In this document: positions 19,111 to 29,024 of the stretch, piece by piece
Numbering within the stretch: the first letter of the stretch is position 1
Layout: the number at the start of each line of letters is the position of its first letter
Source: Arthrobacter mangrovi
Lineage (GTDB): Bacteria > Actinomycetota > Actinomycetes > Actinomycetales > Micrococcaceae
Length of the DNA: 64,000 nucleotides
Reading direction: 5' to 3'
NCBI RefSeq assembly: GCF_026011795.1
Contig: NZ_BRVS01000003.1
Location: 1 to 64,000 of the forward strand
The notes under the pieces: model-generated
The model's input: the letters and a program-made list of their open reading frames with translations, nothing else
Database searches by the model: none
Told to the model about the DNA's origin: nothing
Made by a program: the position numbers and the translations under genes

Positions 19111-20328
19111 ATGTACGCAGCCATGAAGGAGCAGCTCGCCGCCGAACTGCAGGGGATCCGGGACGCCGGGCTGTTCAAGGCGGAGCGGCCGATCACATCC
19201 CCGCAGTCGAGCCACATCACGGCCGGCAGCCCTGACTCGCCGCCGGCGCCGGTGCTGAACTTCTGCGCCAACAACTACCTGGGCCTGGCCGACCACCCGG
19301 AGCTGATCGCGGCCGCGAAGACGGCGCTGGACGAGCGCGGCTTCGGCATGGCCAGCGTGCGCTTCATCTGCGGCACGCAGGACAAGCACCTCGAGCTGGA
19401 GCGGCGGGTCTCGCAGTTCCTCGGCACCGAGGACACCATCCTGTTCTCCTCCTGCTTCGACGCCAACGGCGGCGTTTTCGAGGCGCTCTTCGGCCCGGAG
19501 GACGCCATCATCTCCGACGCGCTGAACCACGCATCGATCATCGACGGGATCCGGCTCTCGAAGGCGCAGCGGTACCGCTACGCCAACCGGGACATGGCGG
19601 AGCTGGAGGCGCGGCTGCGGGAAACCGCGGAAATGAACGACGGCGGCGGGGCCAGGCGGCGGATCATCGTCACCGACGGCGTCTTCTCCATGGACGGCTA
19701 CCTGTCCCCGCTGGGCGCCATCTGCGACCTGGCCGAGCAGTACGACGCCCTCGTGATGGTGGACGATTCGCACGCCGTCGGGTTCATGGGGGAGACCGGC
19801 GCGGGAACGCCGGAGCATGCCGGCGTCGCGGACCGGGTGGACATCTACACCGGCACGTTCGGCAAGGCGCTCGGCGGCGCCTCCGGGGGGTACGTGTCCG
19901 GCCGCGCCGAGATCGTCGCGATGCTGCGCCAGCGCGCCCGGCCCTACCTGTTCTCGAATTCCGTGGCCCCGGCGATCGTCGCCGCCACGCTGCGGGCCCT
20001 CGACCTGGTTGCCGGCTCCGGGGAGCTGCGCGGCCGGCTGCGGAAGAATGCAGCGCTGTTCCGGAGCCGGATGGCCGAGGAGGGGTTCGACCTGCTGCCG
20101 GGCGAGCACCCGATCGTCCCGGTCATGTTCGGCGACGCCGTGCTCGCCGCGAGGACCGCCGAGGAGATGCTGCGGCGCGGCGTCTACGTCACGGCCTTCA
20201 GCTTCCCCGTTGTGCCCCGCGACACGGCCCGGATCCGCGTCCAGCTGTCTGCCGCGCATAGCAGGGACGACGTCGAGCAGTGCGTCGCTGCCTTCGTTGC
20301 CGCCCGCGCGGCGTTAGGCGGGGGCTGA
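19111..20328 (+). CDS. kbl: glycine C-acetyltransferase (2-amino-3-ketobutyrate CoA ligase)
   Basis: The product is 405 aa, an alpha-oxoamine synthase with PLP. ATG at 19111 follows GGGAGGACCA, 10 bp after tdh. Signature segments are [35 protein letters not shown] and the PLP lysine in [10 protein letters not shown]. It cleaves 2-amino-3-ketobutyrate with CoA to glycine and acetyl-CoA, completing threonine breakdown. Its stop overlaps the next start (ATG within TGATG). Confidence 0.95.
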   Translation: MYAAMKEQLAAELQGIRDAGLFKAERPITSPQSSHITAGSPDSPPAPVLNFCANNYLGLADHPELIAAAKTALDERGFGMASVRFICGTQDKHLELERRVSQFLGTEDTILFSSCFDANGGVFEALFGPEDAIISDALNHASIIDGIRLSKAQRYRYANRDMAELEARLRETAEMNDGGGARRRIIVTDGVFSMDGYLSPLGAICDLAEQYDALVMVDDSHAVGFMGETGAGTPEHAGVADRVDIYTGTFGKALGGASGGYVSGRAEIVAMLRQRARPYLFSNSVAPAIVAATLRALDLVAGSGELRGRLRKNAALFRSRMAEEGFDLLPGEHPIVPVMFGDAVLAARTAEEMLRRGVYVTAFSFPVVPRDTARIRVQLSAAHSRDDVEQCVAAFVAARAALGGG

Positions 20329-21371
20329 TGGGACTGCGGCACCGGCTCAGGAAGCGGCGGCCGTCGCAGGACGCGATGGTGCGGGCGTTCTGGCAGTGGT
20401 GGGAGTCCGAGGCTGCGGAGAAAATCTGCAGCGGCGGCGAGGTGTTCGCCGACGCCTACGTCAAGCGGCTGAACCAGCGGATCTCGCGGATCAGCCGGGG
20501 CCTGGCCTGGGAACTGGGCGCCGGCACGGTGGCCGAGCACGAACTGGTCATCTTCGCCGAGCAGCCGGCGCAGGCCGCGCTCGCGCGGCGCGTGCTGAAG
20601 GCGGCCCCGGCCCCGGACCTGCACTGGGAATACTCGGACCGGCGGCAGGCGGCGGCGGACTTCGAGGAGCTCACGCTGGGCATCTCCGGCCAGGACTTCG
20701 CGGCCGAAGACTTCCGGGTGCGGCTGTTGCTCAACCGCTACTCCGCCGACATCGCGGTCTACCACCCCAACCTCGCCCAACTGCCCGAGGACAAGCGGAT
20801 GCTGCCGGTCTCAGTAATGCTGGACCATGCCATCGGGCAGGCCGACGCCGCGGCCTGGATCGGCATCATCGAACCGGTGCTGCAGCCCCACCCGGAGGAC
20901 ATCCCGCTCACCGGCCTGCGCGAGGTCGTCGACCGGCTGCGTGCAGGCGCCCTGGACGAGCACGGGCAGCCCATCTGGGAGGAACTGCACGGGGTGGCCG
21001 CGGACGGGGAGCCGATCACCGCCGTCGTCCAGGTTCCGCTGGTTCCCGCCTTCTGGCCTGACTTCGACCAGCACGTGGCCATCAGGCTGGCCTACCAGAC
21101 GGAACTCGGCGGCGGCCAGCCCGGAGGCACCTCGGCGCAGCGGCTGCAGGAGCTGGAGGAAGCGCTCTCCGCCGGCCTGGGCGCCGACGGCAGGCTGGTG
21201 GCGACGGAGACCACGCCCGGCAGCCGGACCCTGCATTTCTACGTGGACTCCGCCACCGCGGCCGCGTGGCAGCTGGAGGCCGGCAGCGTGGACTGGCCGG
21301 AGGGGCAGGTCGGCGTGGGCGCCGAAATGGATCCGTCCTGGTCCTCGGTGAAGCACCTGCGGCTGCGTTGA
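20328..21371 (+). CDS. DUF695-like protein of unknown function
   Basis: The product is 347 aa. ATG at 20328 overlaps the kbl stop, so it is translationally coupled to the threonine operon. There is no signal peptide or membrane segment. The C-terminal part (SAGLGADGRLVATETTPGSRTLHFYVDS) resembles the DUF695 fold seen in small bacterial proteins; the N-terminal ~200 residues have no family I recognise. The role is unknown, and coupling to kbl may be incidental. Confidence 0.75.
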   Translation: MGLRHRLRKRRPSQDAMVRAFWQWWESEAAEKICSGGEVFADAYVKRLNQRISRISRGLAWELGAGTVAEHELVIFAEQPAQAALARRVLKAAPAPDLHWEYSDRRQAAADFEELTLGISGQDFAAEDFRVRLLLNRYSADIAVYHPNLAQLPEDKRMLPVSVMLDHAIGQADAAAWIGIIEPVLQPHPEDIPLTGLREVVDRLRAGALDEHGQPIWEELHGVAADGEPITAVVQVPLVPAFWPDFDQHVAIRLAYQTELGGGQPGGTSAQRLQELEEALSAGLGADGRLVATETTPGSRTLHFYVDSATAAAWQLEAGSVDWPEGQVGVGAEMDPSWSSVKHLRLR

Positions 21372-21377
21372 GTCCCG

Positions 21378-22466
21378 CTAGCTGAGGCCGCCGGTCAGCT
21401 TGCCGTAGGCGCGGAAGTAGCGCAGGCCCAGTTCGCGCGCACCGGCGGCGTCGTAGTGGATGATGTCGCCGGCCGTCGCGGCTCCCTGCGGCCCCTCGAC
21501 GAAGGCCGCCAGCGGCCGTTCCGAGGCGATCGAGCGGTGCACGCGGTCGATGCCGCGCGCCGACGGGCTGCCCGCGACCCACTCCGGCACCATCCCGCCG
21601 GCCAGGAACGGCACCGGTCCGAACTCCGCCCGGAACAGGTCGACTAGCTGCAGCAGCTTCCGCCGGTACCACCGCTCGTCCGCCCCGGCCATGGCGTCCG
21701 CCTCGCCCTGGTGCCAGAGGATCGCCGCGAGCCGGTGGGCCGGGTTCAGCGCCAGCGCGCGGGCGCAGGCGTCGGCGGCGCGGCGGGCGAGGTTGACCGC
21801 CGCGGCCTTGTTATCCGGGTCCCAGCTGTAGTCCGCGTTGCCCGTGAAGCCGGTCCCGCCGCGGGCGGCCGGCACGAGCAGGACTTTGCGGTCCGCCTCC
21901 TGGTGGAGCCAGAGCTGGCGGCCGAACTCCATCCCCGGCCCGACGGCAGGCGATCCGCCGAACAGGTACTGGGTGACGTGGAAGAGCGAGTCCTCGGCCG
22001 GGAGCACCTTGCCCGCGTGCGGCCCCGAGCCGGCGAACTGTTCGACGCCGTCGAACCCGATGTCGAGCGCGGGATCGTATGGCAGCCCGGCACCCTGCAT
22101 GTTGGACTGGCCGACCAGGAGCACGACGTCGGCGCCTGCCTTGCGCGGATCGGCGCGGCCGTTGTCCGGGGCGGGGAGGCCGGCGGCCCGGCTGTCCGAG
22201 GCGGCCGGCCGGAGGAGTTCCGCGAGGGCGCGGTGGGTGGCCGAGGACGGGTCGGCGACCAGCCGGGCGATGTCTTCGTCCGACGGGGCTGCGGCCAGCC
22301 CGCCGCCCGGGATCCCCGGGGCGCCCGTGGCGGCGTGGGTCGCGGCCGCGCCTGCCGTCCCGGCGCCCAGGCCGACGGCGATGATGGGAACGGCGCGCCG
22401 CAGCAGCGTGCGGCGGCTGGGACTCTGCCCGCCCTCTGCGGCCGGCTCGGACTTCTCTGGTTCCAC
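21378..22466 (-). CDS. secreted SGNH-type carbohydrate esterase (sialate O-acetylesterase-like)
   Basis: The product is 362 aa. The N-terminus has a twin-arginine-like motif (SRRTLLRRA, residues 17-25), a hydrophobic stretch and an Ala-rich cleavage region, so Tat export is likely. The catalytic serine is Ser121 in LLVGQSNMQG; the oxyanion block is WHQGEADAM and the Asp/His dyad lies in DIIHYDAAG near the C-terminus. These are the hallmarks of the SASA/DUF303 esterases that deacetylate sugars. It ends 3' of the threonine operon (convergent) and lies downstream of hutH on the same strand, with no apparent functional link. Confidence 0.85.
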   Translation of the reverse strand: MEPEKSEPAAEGGQSPSRRTLLRRAVPIIAVGLGAGTAGAAATHAATGAPGIPGGGLAAAPSDEDIARLVADPSSATHRALAELLRPAASDSRAAGLPAPDNGRADPRKAGADVVLLVGQSNMQGAGLPYDPALDIGFDGVEQFAGSGPHAGKVLPAEDSLFHVTQYLFGGSPAVGPGMEFGRQLWLHQEADRKVLLVPAARGGTGFTGNADYSWDPDNKAAAVNLARRAADACARALALNPAHRLAAILWHQGEADAMAGADERWYRRKLLQLVDLFRAEFGPVPFLAGGMVPEWVAGSPSARGIDRVHRSIASERPLAAFVEGPQGAATAGDIIHYDAAGARELGLRYFRAYGKLTGGLS

Positions 22467-22524
22467 GAAGCGCCCCTCCCGCGCAGCGACGGCCGGCGCT
22501 AGGGCTGCCGGCCGGAGACGGGAA

Positions 22525-24138
22525 TCAGTCTAGCGGCGAATCCAGCTCCTGCTCGACCGCCTCCAGGATCGTCCCGGCCGAGACAAGTGCACGGACGGCT
22601 TCGATCTCCGGGGCCAGGTAGCGGTCCGGACCCGGCCCCTCGACGACCTTGCGGATCCGGCGCCGGGCCGCGGTGATGGCGGTCGCACTGCGGGAGGTGT
22701 CGACGCCGCCGTCGCGCATGTCCAGGGCCCGGGCCGAGGTCAGCAGCTCGACCGCCAGCACGCGGGTGAGCCCGTCCACCGCCCGACGCAGCTTCAGCCC
22801 GGCGGCCCAGCCCATGGAGACGTGGTCCTCCTGCATCGCCGAGGACGGGATGGAATCGGCCGAGGCGGGGTTGGCCAGCCGCTTGAGCTCGGAGACGATG
22901 CCGGCCTGGGTGTACTGCGCGATCATGTGGCCGGAGTCCACGCCGGGGTCGCCGGCCAGGAAGGCGTTCAGCCCGTGGCTGCGCGCGGCATCCAGGAAGC
23001 GGTCGGTGCGGCGTTCGCTCATGGAAGCCAGGTCCGCCACCGCGATGGCCAGGAAGTCCAGCACGTAGCCGACCGGGGCGCCGTGGAAGTTGCCGTTCGA
23101 CTCCACGCGGCCGTCCACGGTGACCACGGGGTTGTCGATCGCCGAGGCCAGTTCGTAGCCGGCGACGGACTCGGCGTGCGCCAGGGTGGAGCGGGCGGCG
23201 CCGTGTACCTGCGGGGCGCAGCGCAGGGAGTAAGCATCCTGGACCCTGGTGAAGCGGTGCCCCTCGCCGCCGGCTTCCTTCTGCCGCGCGATCAGGTCCG
23301 AGCCGGCCAGGATCCGGCGCATGTTCGACGCCGCGCTGATCTGCCCCGGGTGCGGGCGCAGCGCGTGCAGGTCCTCGGCCAGCACGTCGTCGGTGCCGAG
23401 CAGGCCCTCGATGCTCATCGCCGCTGCGAGGTCCGCGGTCTTCAGCAGCCGGTGCAGGTCGTCCGCCGCCATGAGCAGCATGCCGAGCATGCCGTCCGTG
23501 CCGTTGATCAGCGCGAGGCCTTCTTTTTCCCGCAGTTCCACCGGCTCAAGTCCAGCGGCCGCCAGCGCCTCCGCGGCCGGCACCAGACCGCCGTCGTGCA
23601 TGCGCACCTGGCCTTCACCCATCAGGGCGAGGGCGCAGTGGGCCAGCGGCGCGAGGTCACCGGAACAGCCCAGCGAACCATATTCGCCGATCACGGGCGT
23701 GATCCCGGCGTTGAGGATGCCGGCATAGGCCTGCGCGACGGCGGGACGCACCCCGGTGCGGCCGGTCGCCATGGTGGCCAGCCGGTTGAGCATCAGCCCG
23801 CGGACCACTTCCCGGTCCACCTCGGCGCCGGAGCTGGCGGCGTGGCTGCGGATCAGGCTGCGCTGGAGCTGGGTCCGCTGCTCGATGGGGATCTGCCGCG
23901 TGGCGAGCGCACCGAAGCCTGTGGAGACCCCGTAGTGCGGCTTGTCGTCCGTGACCAGGGCCTCGATCACGGCGCGCGAGGCCGCCATCGCCGCCAGCGA
24001 AGCGTCGCTGAGCTCGACCCGGGCCCCGTGGCGGGCGACGGAGACCACGTCGGCGGGGGAGAGCGGACCGGTGGAGATTGTGACGGCGGCCGGAGCCGGG
24101 AGGGTGGCGGGGGCCGGAGGGGTAGCGGGCGTGGTCAT
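22525..24138 (-). CDS. hutH: histidine ammonia-lyase
   Basis: The product is 537 aa with an N-terminal Pro/Ala-rich extension of ~20 residues. It converts L-histidine to urocanate and ammonia. The MIO prosthetic group forms from an internal tripeptide; here it is Cys158-Ser159-Gly160 in GSLGCSGDLAPLAH rather than the usual Ala-Ser-Gly, a variant I recall from Streptomyces histidases. Other signatures are HYGVSTGFGALA and HEDHVSMG-like QEDHVSMGWA. It lies 55 bp downstream of a solute-binding protein gene, together divergent from the IclR-hutU operon. Confidence 0.95.
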   Translation of the reverse strand: MTTPATPPAPATLPAPAAVTISTGPLSPADVVSVARHGARVELSDASLAAMAASRAVIEALVTDDKPHYGVSTGFGALATRQIPIEQRTQLQRSLIRSHAASSGAEVDREVVRGLMLNRLATMATGRTGVRPAVAQAYAGILNAGITPVIGEYGSLGCSGDLAPLAHCALALMGEGQVRMHDGGLVPAAEALAAAGLEPVELREKEGLALINGTDGMLGMLLMAADDLHRLLKTADLAAAMSIEGLLGTDDVLAEDLHALRPHPGQISAASNMRRILAGSDLIARQKEAGGEGHRFTRVQDAYSLRCAPQVHGAARSTLAHAESVAGYELASAIDNPVVTVDGRVESNGNFHGAPVGYVLDFLAIAVADLASMSERRTDRFLDAARSHGLNAFLAGDPGVDSGHMIAQYTQAGIVSELKRLANPASADSIPSSAMQEDHVSMGWAAGLKLRRAVDGLTRVLAVELLTSARALDMRDGGVDTSRSATAITAARRRIRKVVEGPGPDRYLAPEIEAVRALVSAGTILEAVEQELDSPLD

Positions 24139-24193
24139 GGTGCCTTTCGGATGCTGCGGGCAGGGGAAGGGGTGCGCGTCCCGGGTCGGGTAA

Positions 24194-25222
24194 TTAGTCG
24201 GCGATCAGGGCCTGGTAGTCGGGCTCCTTTTCGAGGACGCCGTACGTCCGGGCGGCGGTGCCCAGCTTCTCGAGGGCGTCCATGTTGACGTCCTTGTGCC
24301 ACTTGGACATCTCCACCTCGCCGGCCAGCTCGGGTGTGATCTTCGCGTAGTCCTGGATGACGGTGCGGACCTCGTCGTCATTGGCGGCGGCGAACTCGAA
24401 GGACTTGGCCAGCGCCCGCCGGAAGCGGTCCACGAGTTCCGGATTCTCCTGCAGGGTCTGGCGCGAGGCGAAGTAGAAGGCGGAATCGAAGTTGTCCGCC
24501 AGGTCGGTCATCGGGCTGGCGACGATCGTGCCGCCGGCGTCCAGGATCTGCGTGCGGAACGGCTCGGTGGTCCAGGCGGCGTCCACGTCGCCGCGCTCAA
24601 GGGCGGCAGGCATGTTCGGGTAGGGCATCTCGACGAAGTCGACGCTCTGCGGATCGGCGCCGGCCTTCTCCATCGAGTTGCGGATGGTGACATCGGCGAA
24701 GTTGTTGAGGGCATTGACGGCCACGGTCTTTCCGGCCAGGTCCGCGGCGTCCTTGATGCCGCTGTCCGGCATGGCGGCGACCTCCGTGACGTCGGCCCCG
24801 GCTTCGTTCGTGGAACTGGAGCCGTTGGAGACGACGGACACCGGAAGCCCCTTGTCCTGGGCGACCAGCAGCGAGACGGCGTTCGAGTAGCCGAACTGGT
24901 ACTCGCCGGTCATGACCGCCGGCACGATGGCGGCCCCGCCCTGCGCCAGCTGGACCTCGAGGTCGATCCCTTCCTCCTCGAAGTAGCCCTCCTGGATGCC
25001 CAGGTAGACGGGGGCGACGTCGGTGATGGGGATGAGCCCGACGCTGACCTGTTCCAGGTTCCCGGCGCCTTCGCCGCCCTCCGCGGGAGCCGAATCGCCG
25101 GAGGACGGACTGCCTCCGCCGCAGCCCGCCAATACCAGGGCGGCTGCGGCTGCTGCGGCGGCCGCCGTGGTCCTGGCGGCTCGGCGGCGGAGGGACTTGG
25201 AGGCCGGGGGCTGTGTCAACAT
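24194..25222 (-). CDS. ABC transporter substrate-binding lipoprotein (NMT1/SsuA-like), orphan
   Basis: The product is 342 aa. The signal peptide ends in a lipobox (LVLAGC, Cys34), so it is a membrane-anchored lipoprotein. The fold segments GLIPITDVAPVYLGIQEGYFEEEGIDLEV and GDVDAAWTTEPF are typical of the NMT1/THI5-like periplasmic-binding family, which handles heterocycles, amines and sulfonates. No permease or ATPase gene is present nearby. Position upstream of hutH and divergent from the hut regulator suggests histidine, urocanate or an imidazole as ligand. Confidence 0.88.
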   Translation of the reverse strand: MLTQPPASKSLRRRAARTTAAAAAAAAALVLAGCGGGSPSSGDSAPAEGGEGAGNLEQVSVGLIPITDVAPVYLGIQEGYFEEEGIDLEVQLAQGGAAIVPAVMTGEYQFGYSNAVSLLVAQDKGLPVSVVSNGSSSTNEAGADVTEVAAMPDSGIKDAADLAGKTVAVNALNNFADVTIRNSMEKAGADPQSVDFVEMPYPNMPAALERGDVDAAWTTEPFRTQILDAGGTIVASPMTDLADNFDSAFYFASRQTLQENPELVDRFRRALAKSFEFAAANDDEVRTVIQDYAKITPELAGEVEMSKWHKDVNMDALEKLGTAARTYGVLEKEPDYQALIAD

Positions 25223-25256
25223 GTGTTCTCCCGATGTGCCGTAGGGCGGTAGGGGT

Positions 25257-25381
25257 ATTTCGTTCTGTAAAACGTCGAACTGCTAACTGAAAGGTACAGA
25301 GGGAGCGGTCCCGCGTCAATGCTTTTCGACCTGAAGTATTGCCGGACAATGAAATGGGTGTTTTACTGAGTGCAACGAAAT
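25257..25381. promoter_or_regulatory. paired inverted operator sites in the hut divergent promoter region
   Basis: ATTTCGTTCTGTAAAAC lies at 25257-25273. Its counterpart on the opposite strand lies at 25360-25381 (ATTTCGTT...GTAAAAC with a 7-bp rather than 2-bp centre). One copy flanks each divergent transcription unit, as expected for an operator pair bound by the adjacent IclR-family protein. Confidence 0.6.
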
Positions 25382-25404
25382 CCACGAGAATCCGGAGCGT
25401 GACC

Positions 25405-26103
25405 ATGGCCGCCGCCAACGGGCCCGATGCCACCACCCGCGCAGCAGACCGCGCCCTCGGCCTGCTGCGCGTGGTCTGCGAGCGCGACGGCGTCAAGCTC
25501 GCCGATGCTGCCAAGGAAGTCGATCTGTCGGCCAGCACGGCGCTGCGGCTGCTGCGCACCCTCGAGGCCAGCGGGTTCGTGGCGAAGCGAGGGGACGGGC
25601 TCTACCGGCCGGGTTTCCGGATGGTGCAGCTGGGCGTGCAGGCCCTGAGCCACGAGTCGCTGGTGGCGACGAGCCGGGCCTCGCTGCGGGCCCTGGTGGA
25701 GCGGACCGGCGAATCGGCCTATCTGAGCGTTGCCACCGGACCCGCCCACGGCCTGTACCTGGCCATCGAAGAGGGCACGCACACGGTCCGGCACGTCAAC
25801 TGGGTGGGCCGCACCTTCCCGCTGGACGGCAGCGCCGCCGGCCAGGCCCTGGCGGGCGGCGTGGAGCCGGGGTCGTTCGCCATCGTGGCCAACGGGGTGG
25901 AGCCGGACATCACCGCGGTGGCCGCGCCGGTCCTGGCCGGATCCAAAGTCGTGGCAGCCCTGAGCATCGTCGCACCCAGCTACCGGACCACCGAGGAGGC
26001 AGCCCGGTCGCTCGGCGAACTCGTCGCCGCGGAAGCCGGCCGCCTCTTCGCCAACCCCACGGTGGTCGATCCGGCCGCCGCCACCGCACCGTTCGCCTCC
26101 TGA
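25405..26103 (+). CDS. IclR-family regulator of histidine utilisation
   Basis: The product is 232 aa. ATG at 25405 follows GGAGCGTGACC; an upstream ATG at 25339 would run through the proposed operator. An N-terminal winged helix ([36 protein letters not shown]) is followed by an IclR ligand-binding domain ([35 protein letters not shown]). It is first gene of the operon with hutU, the M20 hydrolase, hutF and hutI, and is divergent from the binding-protein gene and hutH. It probably represses both arms until histidine or urocanate binds. Confidence 0.88.
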   Translation: MAAANGPDATTRAADRALGLLRVVCERDGVKLADAAKEVDLSASTALRLLRTLEASGFVAKRGDGLYRPGFRMVQLGVQALSHESLVATSRASLRALVERTGESAYLSVATGPAHGLYLAIEEGTHTVRHVNWVGRTFPLDGSAAGQALAGGVEPGSFAIVANGVEPDITAVAAPVLAGSKVVAALSIVAPSYRTTEEAARSLGELVAAEAGRLFANPTVVDPAAATAPFAS

Positions 26104-26134
26104 CAGCCCCGACGGACAGAAAGAGTTCGACACC

Positions 26135-27814
26135 ATGACGTTCACCCGGCACGATTCCTCCCGCTCCATCCGCGCGCCCCGCGGCACGGCCCTGACCGCC
26201 AAGAGCTGGCAGACCGAGGCGCCGTTGCGGATGCTGATGAACAACCTCGATCCCGAGGTCGCCGAGCGGCCGGAGGACCTGGTCGTGTACGGCGGCACCG
26301 GCCGTGCCGCGCGCAGCTGGGAAGCCTACGACGCGATCATCCGCACCCTCGAAACCCTGGAGAAGGACGAGACCCTGCTGGTCCAGTCCGGCAAGCCGGT
26401 CGGCGTGCTGCGCACCCACGAGTGGGCCCCGCGGGTGCTGATCGCCAACTCGAACCTGGTGGGGGACTGGGCCAACTGGCCGGAGTTCCGCCGGCTCGAG
26501 GCCGAGGGCCTGATGATGTACGGCCAGATGACCGCCGGCTCCTGGATTTACATCGGTACCCAGGGCATCCTGCAGGGCACCTTCGAAACCTTCGCCGCCG
26601 TGGCAGCGAAGAAGTTCGGCTCGACGCTCGCCGGCACGCTGACCCTGACCGGCGGCTGCGGCGGCATGGGCGGGGCGCAGCCGCTCGCCGTGACGCTCAA
26701 CGGCGGAGCCTGCCTAATCGTCGACGTCGACGAGTCGCGGCTGCGCCGCCGGGCCGGCAAGCGCTACCTGGACGAGGTGGAGACGGACCTTGACGCCGCC
26801 GTCGCAAAGGTTTTGAAGGCCAAGGAGGAGAAGCGTCCGCTCTCCGTGGGCTACGTGGGCAACGCCGCCGGGGTCTTCCCCGAGCTGCTGCGCCGGCACC
26901 GGGCGGGCGAGCTGACCGTCGACATCGTGACGGACCAGACGTCCGCCCACGACCCGCTGAGCTACCTGCCCGAAGACATCGCGTTCGAGGACTGGCGCGC
27001 CGAGGCCGAGGCGGACCCGGCCGGCTTCACCAAGAAGGCGCAGGCGTCGATGGCCCGGCACGTGCAGGCGATGGTGGAGTTCCAGGACGCCGGCGCCGAG
27101 GTGTTCGACTACGGCAACTCGATCCGCGATGAGGCCCGCAAGGGCGGCTACGAACGGGCCTTCGAGTTCCCCGGCTTCGTGCCGGCCTACATCCGCCCGC
27201 TGTTCTGCGAGGGCCTGGGCCCGTTCCGCTGGGTGGCGCTCTCCGGCGACCCCGAGGACATCCGGGTCACGGACCAGGCGATCAAGGAGCTCTTCCCGGA
27301 CAACGAGCACCTGCACCGCTGGATCGACGCCGCCGCCGAACACGTCGAGTTCGAGGGCCTGCCCGCACGCATCTGCTGGCTCGGCTACGGCGAGCGGCAC
27401 AAGGCGGGCCTGCTCTTCAACCGGCTTGTGGCCGAAGGCAAGGTCTCGGCGCCGATCGTGATCGGTCGGGACCATCTGGATTCCGGGTCGGTCGCCAGTC
27501 CGTACCGGGAAACAGAGGCCATGGCGGACGGCTCGGACGCGATCGCGGACTGGCCGCTGCTCAACGCGCTGGTCAACACGTCTTCCGGCGCCACCTGGGT
27601 CTCCATCCACCACGGCGGCGGCGTGGGCATCGGCCGCTCCATCCACGCCGGGCAGGTCTCCGTGGCCGACGGCACCGAGCTCGCCGCGCAGAAGCTGGAG
27701 CGCCTGCTCACCAACGACCCCGGCATGGGCGTCATCCGCCACGTCGACGCCGGCTACGAGCGCGCCGCGGAGGTTGCCGCCGAGCGCGGGGTGCGCATCC
27801 CGATGGGTGAGTAG
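26135..27814 (+). CDS. hutU: urocanate hydratase
   Basis: The product is 559 aa, normal length. It converts urocanate to imidazolonepropionate using tightly bound NAD as an electrophile. Signatures: [53 protein letters not shown] and [10 protein letters not shown]. It starts 32 bp after the IclR gene. Confidence 0.97.
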   Translation: MTFTRHDSSRSIRAPRGTALTAKSWQTEAPLRMLMNNLDPEVAERPEDLVVYGGTGRAARSWEAYDAIIRTLETLEKDETLLVQSGKPVGVLRTHEWAPRVLIANSNLVGDWANWPEFRRLEAEGLMMYGQMTAGSWIYIGTQGILQGTFETFAAVAAKKFGSTLAGTLTLTGGCGGMGGAQPLAVTLNGGACLIVDVDESRLRRRAGKRYLDEVETDLDAAVAKVLKAKEEKRPLSVGYVGNAAGVFPELLRRHRAGELTVDIVTDQTSAHDPLSYLPEDIAFEDWRAEAEADPAGFTKKAQASMARHVQAMVEFQDAGAEVFDYGNSIRDEARKGGYERAFEFPGFVPAYIRPLFCEGLGPFRWVALSGDPEDIRVTDQAIKELFPDNEHLHRWIDAAAEHVEFEGLPARICWLGYGERHKAGLLFNRLVAEGKVSAPIVIGRDHLDSGSVASPYRETEAMADGSDAIADWPLLNALVNTSSGATWVSIHHGGGVGIGRSIHAGQVSVADGTELAAQKLERLLTNDPGMGVIRHVDAGYERAAEVAAERGVRIPMGE

Positions 27815-27824
27815 GGTAGTGCCC

Positions 27825-29024
27825 ATGGACACCGTGACATCGTTGCTGGACTCCATTGCCGACGTCGGACGCGACCCTGTGCGCGGGGGCTATACCCGGC
27901 CGGTCTACTCCGCGGCCGAACTGGACCTGCGCGCGTGGTTCAGCGAGCAGGCCGGACGCCGCGGGCTGGCGGTCGACACCGACCGTAACGGCATCCTCTG
28001 GGCCTGGTGGGGCGAACCCCAGCGGGGCGCCCTGGTCACCGGCAGCCACCTGGATTCGGTCCCGGGCGGCGGGGCCTTCGACGGGCCGCTGGGCGTCGCC
28101 TCGGCGCTGGTGGCCGTGGACGTGCTCAAGGCACGCGGCGTGGAGCCGAACCGGTCGCTGGCCGTGGCGGTCTTTCCCGAGGAGGAGGGCTCCAGGTTCG
28201 GCGTCGCCTGCCTCGGCTCACGGCTGCTCACCGGCGCCATCGACGCGGACAGGGCGAGGAACCTGAGCGACGACGACGGCAATACCCTGGCCGACGTGGC
28301 CCGCCGCAACGGGCTGGATCCCCGGCTGCTGGGCCGGGACGAGGAGGCGCTCGGGCGGATCGGGGACTTCATCGAACTGCACGTCGAGCAGGGCCGCGGC
28401 CTCGGAGAGGACGGGCCCGCCGTCGCCGTCGGAAGTTCCATCCTTGGCCACGGCCGCTGGAAGCTGAGCGTGCACGGCCAGGGCAACCACGCCGGCACCA
28501 CCCTGATGGAGGACCGGCAGGATCCCATGGTCGCCGCGGCGCAGATCGTGCTGGCCGTGCGGCAGGTCGCCGCCGGCCGCCGGGACGCGCGGGCCACGGT
28601 GGGGCGGCTCCAGCCGGTGCCGGGCGGGACCAACGTCATCGCCTCCCGCGTGGACCTCTGGCTGGACGTCCGGCATCCCGACGACGAGGTGACGGCCGGC
28701 CTGGTGGAGGCCATCCACGGCAAGGCGCAGAAAATCGCCGCTTTCGAGGGCTGCACGGCGACGCTCACCGAGGAGTCCTTCAGCGGGACGGTGCAGTTCG
28801 ACGCGGCACTGCAGCGGCAGGTCGGCAACGCCCTGCCCGGCGCCCCCGTGCTGGCCACCGGGGCGGGACACGATGCCGGCGTGCTGGCGGGCTTTGCGCC
28901 GTCGGCCATGGTCTTTGTCCGCAACCCGACCGGCATCTCGCATTCCCCCGAGGAACACGTGGAGGACGCGGACGCCGATGCCGGCGCCGAGGCGCTCGCG
29001 GACGTGCTGGAGGCCCTGCTGTGA
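27825..29024 (+). CDS. M20-family amidohydrolase, likely N-formylglutamate deformylase of the hut pathway
   Basis: The product is 399 aa. The start MDTVTSLLDS at 27825 lies 10 bp after hutU. It is an AllC/hydantoinase-type M20 metallo-amidohydrolase: GSHLDSVPGGGAFDGPLGV, FPEEEGSRFGVACLGSRLL and ELHVEQG provide the two-metal site, and GRWKLSVHGQGNHAGTT the dimerisation domain. By sequence it would be called allantoate amidohydrolase. The surrounding genes produce N-formyl-L-glutamate (HutF route) and no HutG-type deformylase is present, so hydrolysis of N-formylglutamate is the better guess. Streptomyces has, as I recall, the same gene in its hut cluster. The stop overlaps the hutF start by GTGA. 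Confidence 0.85.
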   Translation: MDTVTSLLDSIADVGRDPVRGGYTRPVYSAAELDLRAWFSEQAGRRGLAVDTDRNGILWAWWGEPQRGALVTGSHLDSVPGGGAFDGPLGVASALVAVDVLKARGVEPNRSLAVAVFPEEEGSRFGVACLGSRLLTGAIDADRARNLSDDDGNTLADVARRNGLDPRLLGRDEEALGRIGDFIELHVEQGRGLGEDGPAVAVGSSILGHGRWKLSVHGQGNHAGTTLMEDRQDPMVAAAQIVLAVRQVAAGRRDARATVGRLQPVPGGTNVIASRVDLWLDVRHPDDEVTAGLVEAIHGKAQKIAAFEGCTATLTEESFSGTVQFDAALQRQVGNALPGAPVLATGAGHDAGVLAGFAPSAMVFVRNPTGISHSPEEHVEDADADAGAEALADVLEALL

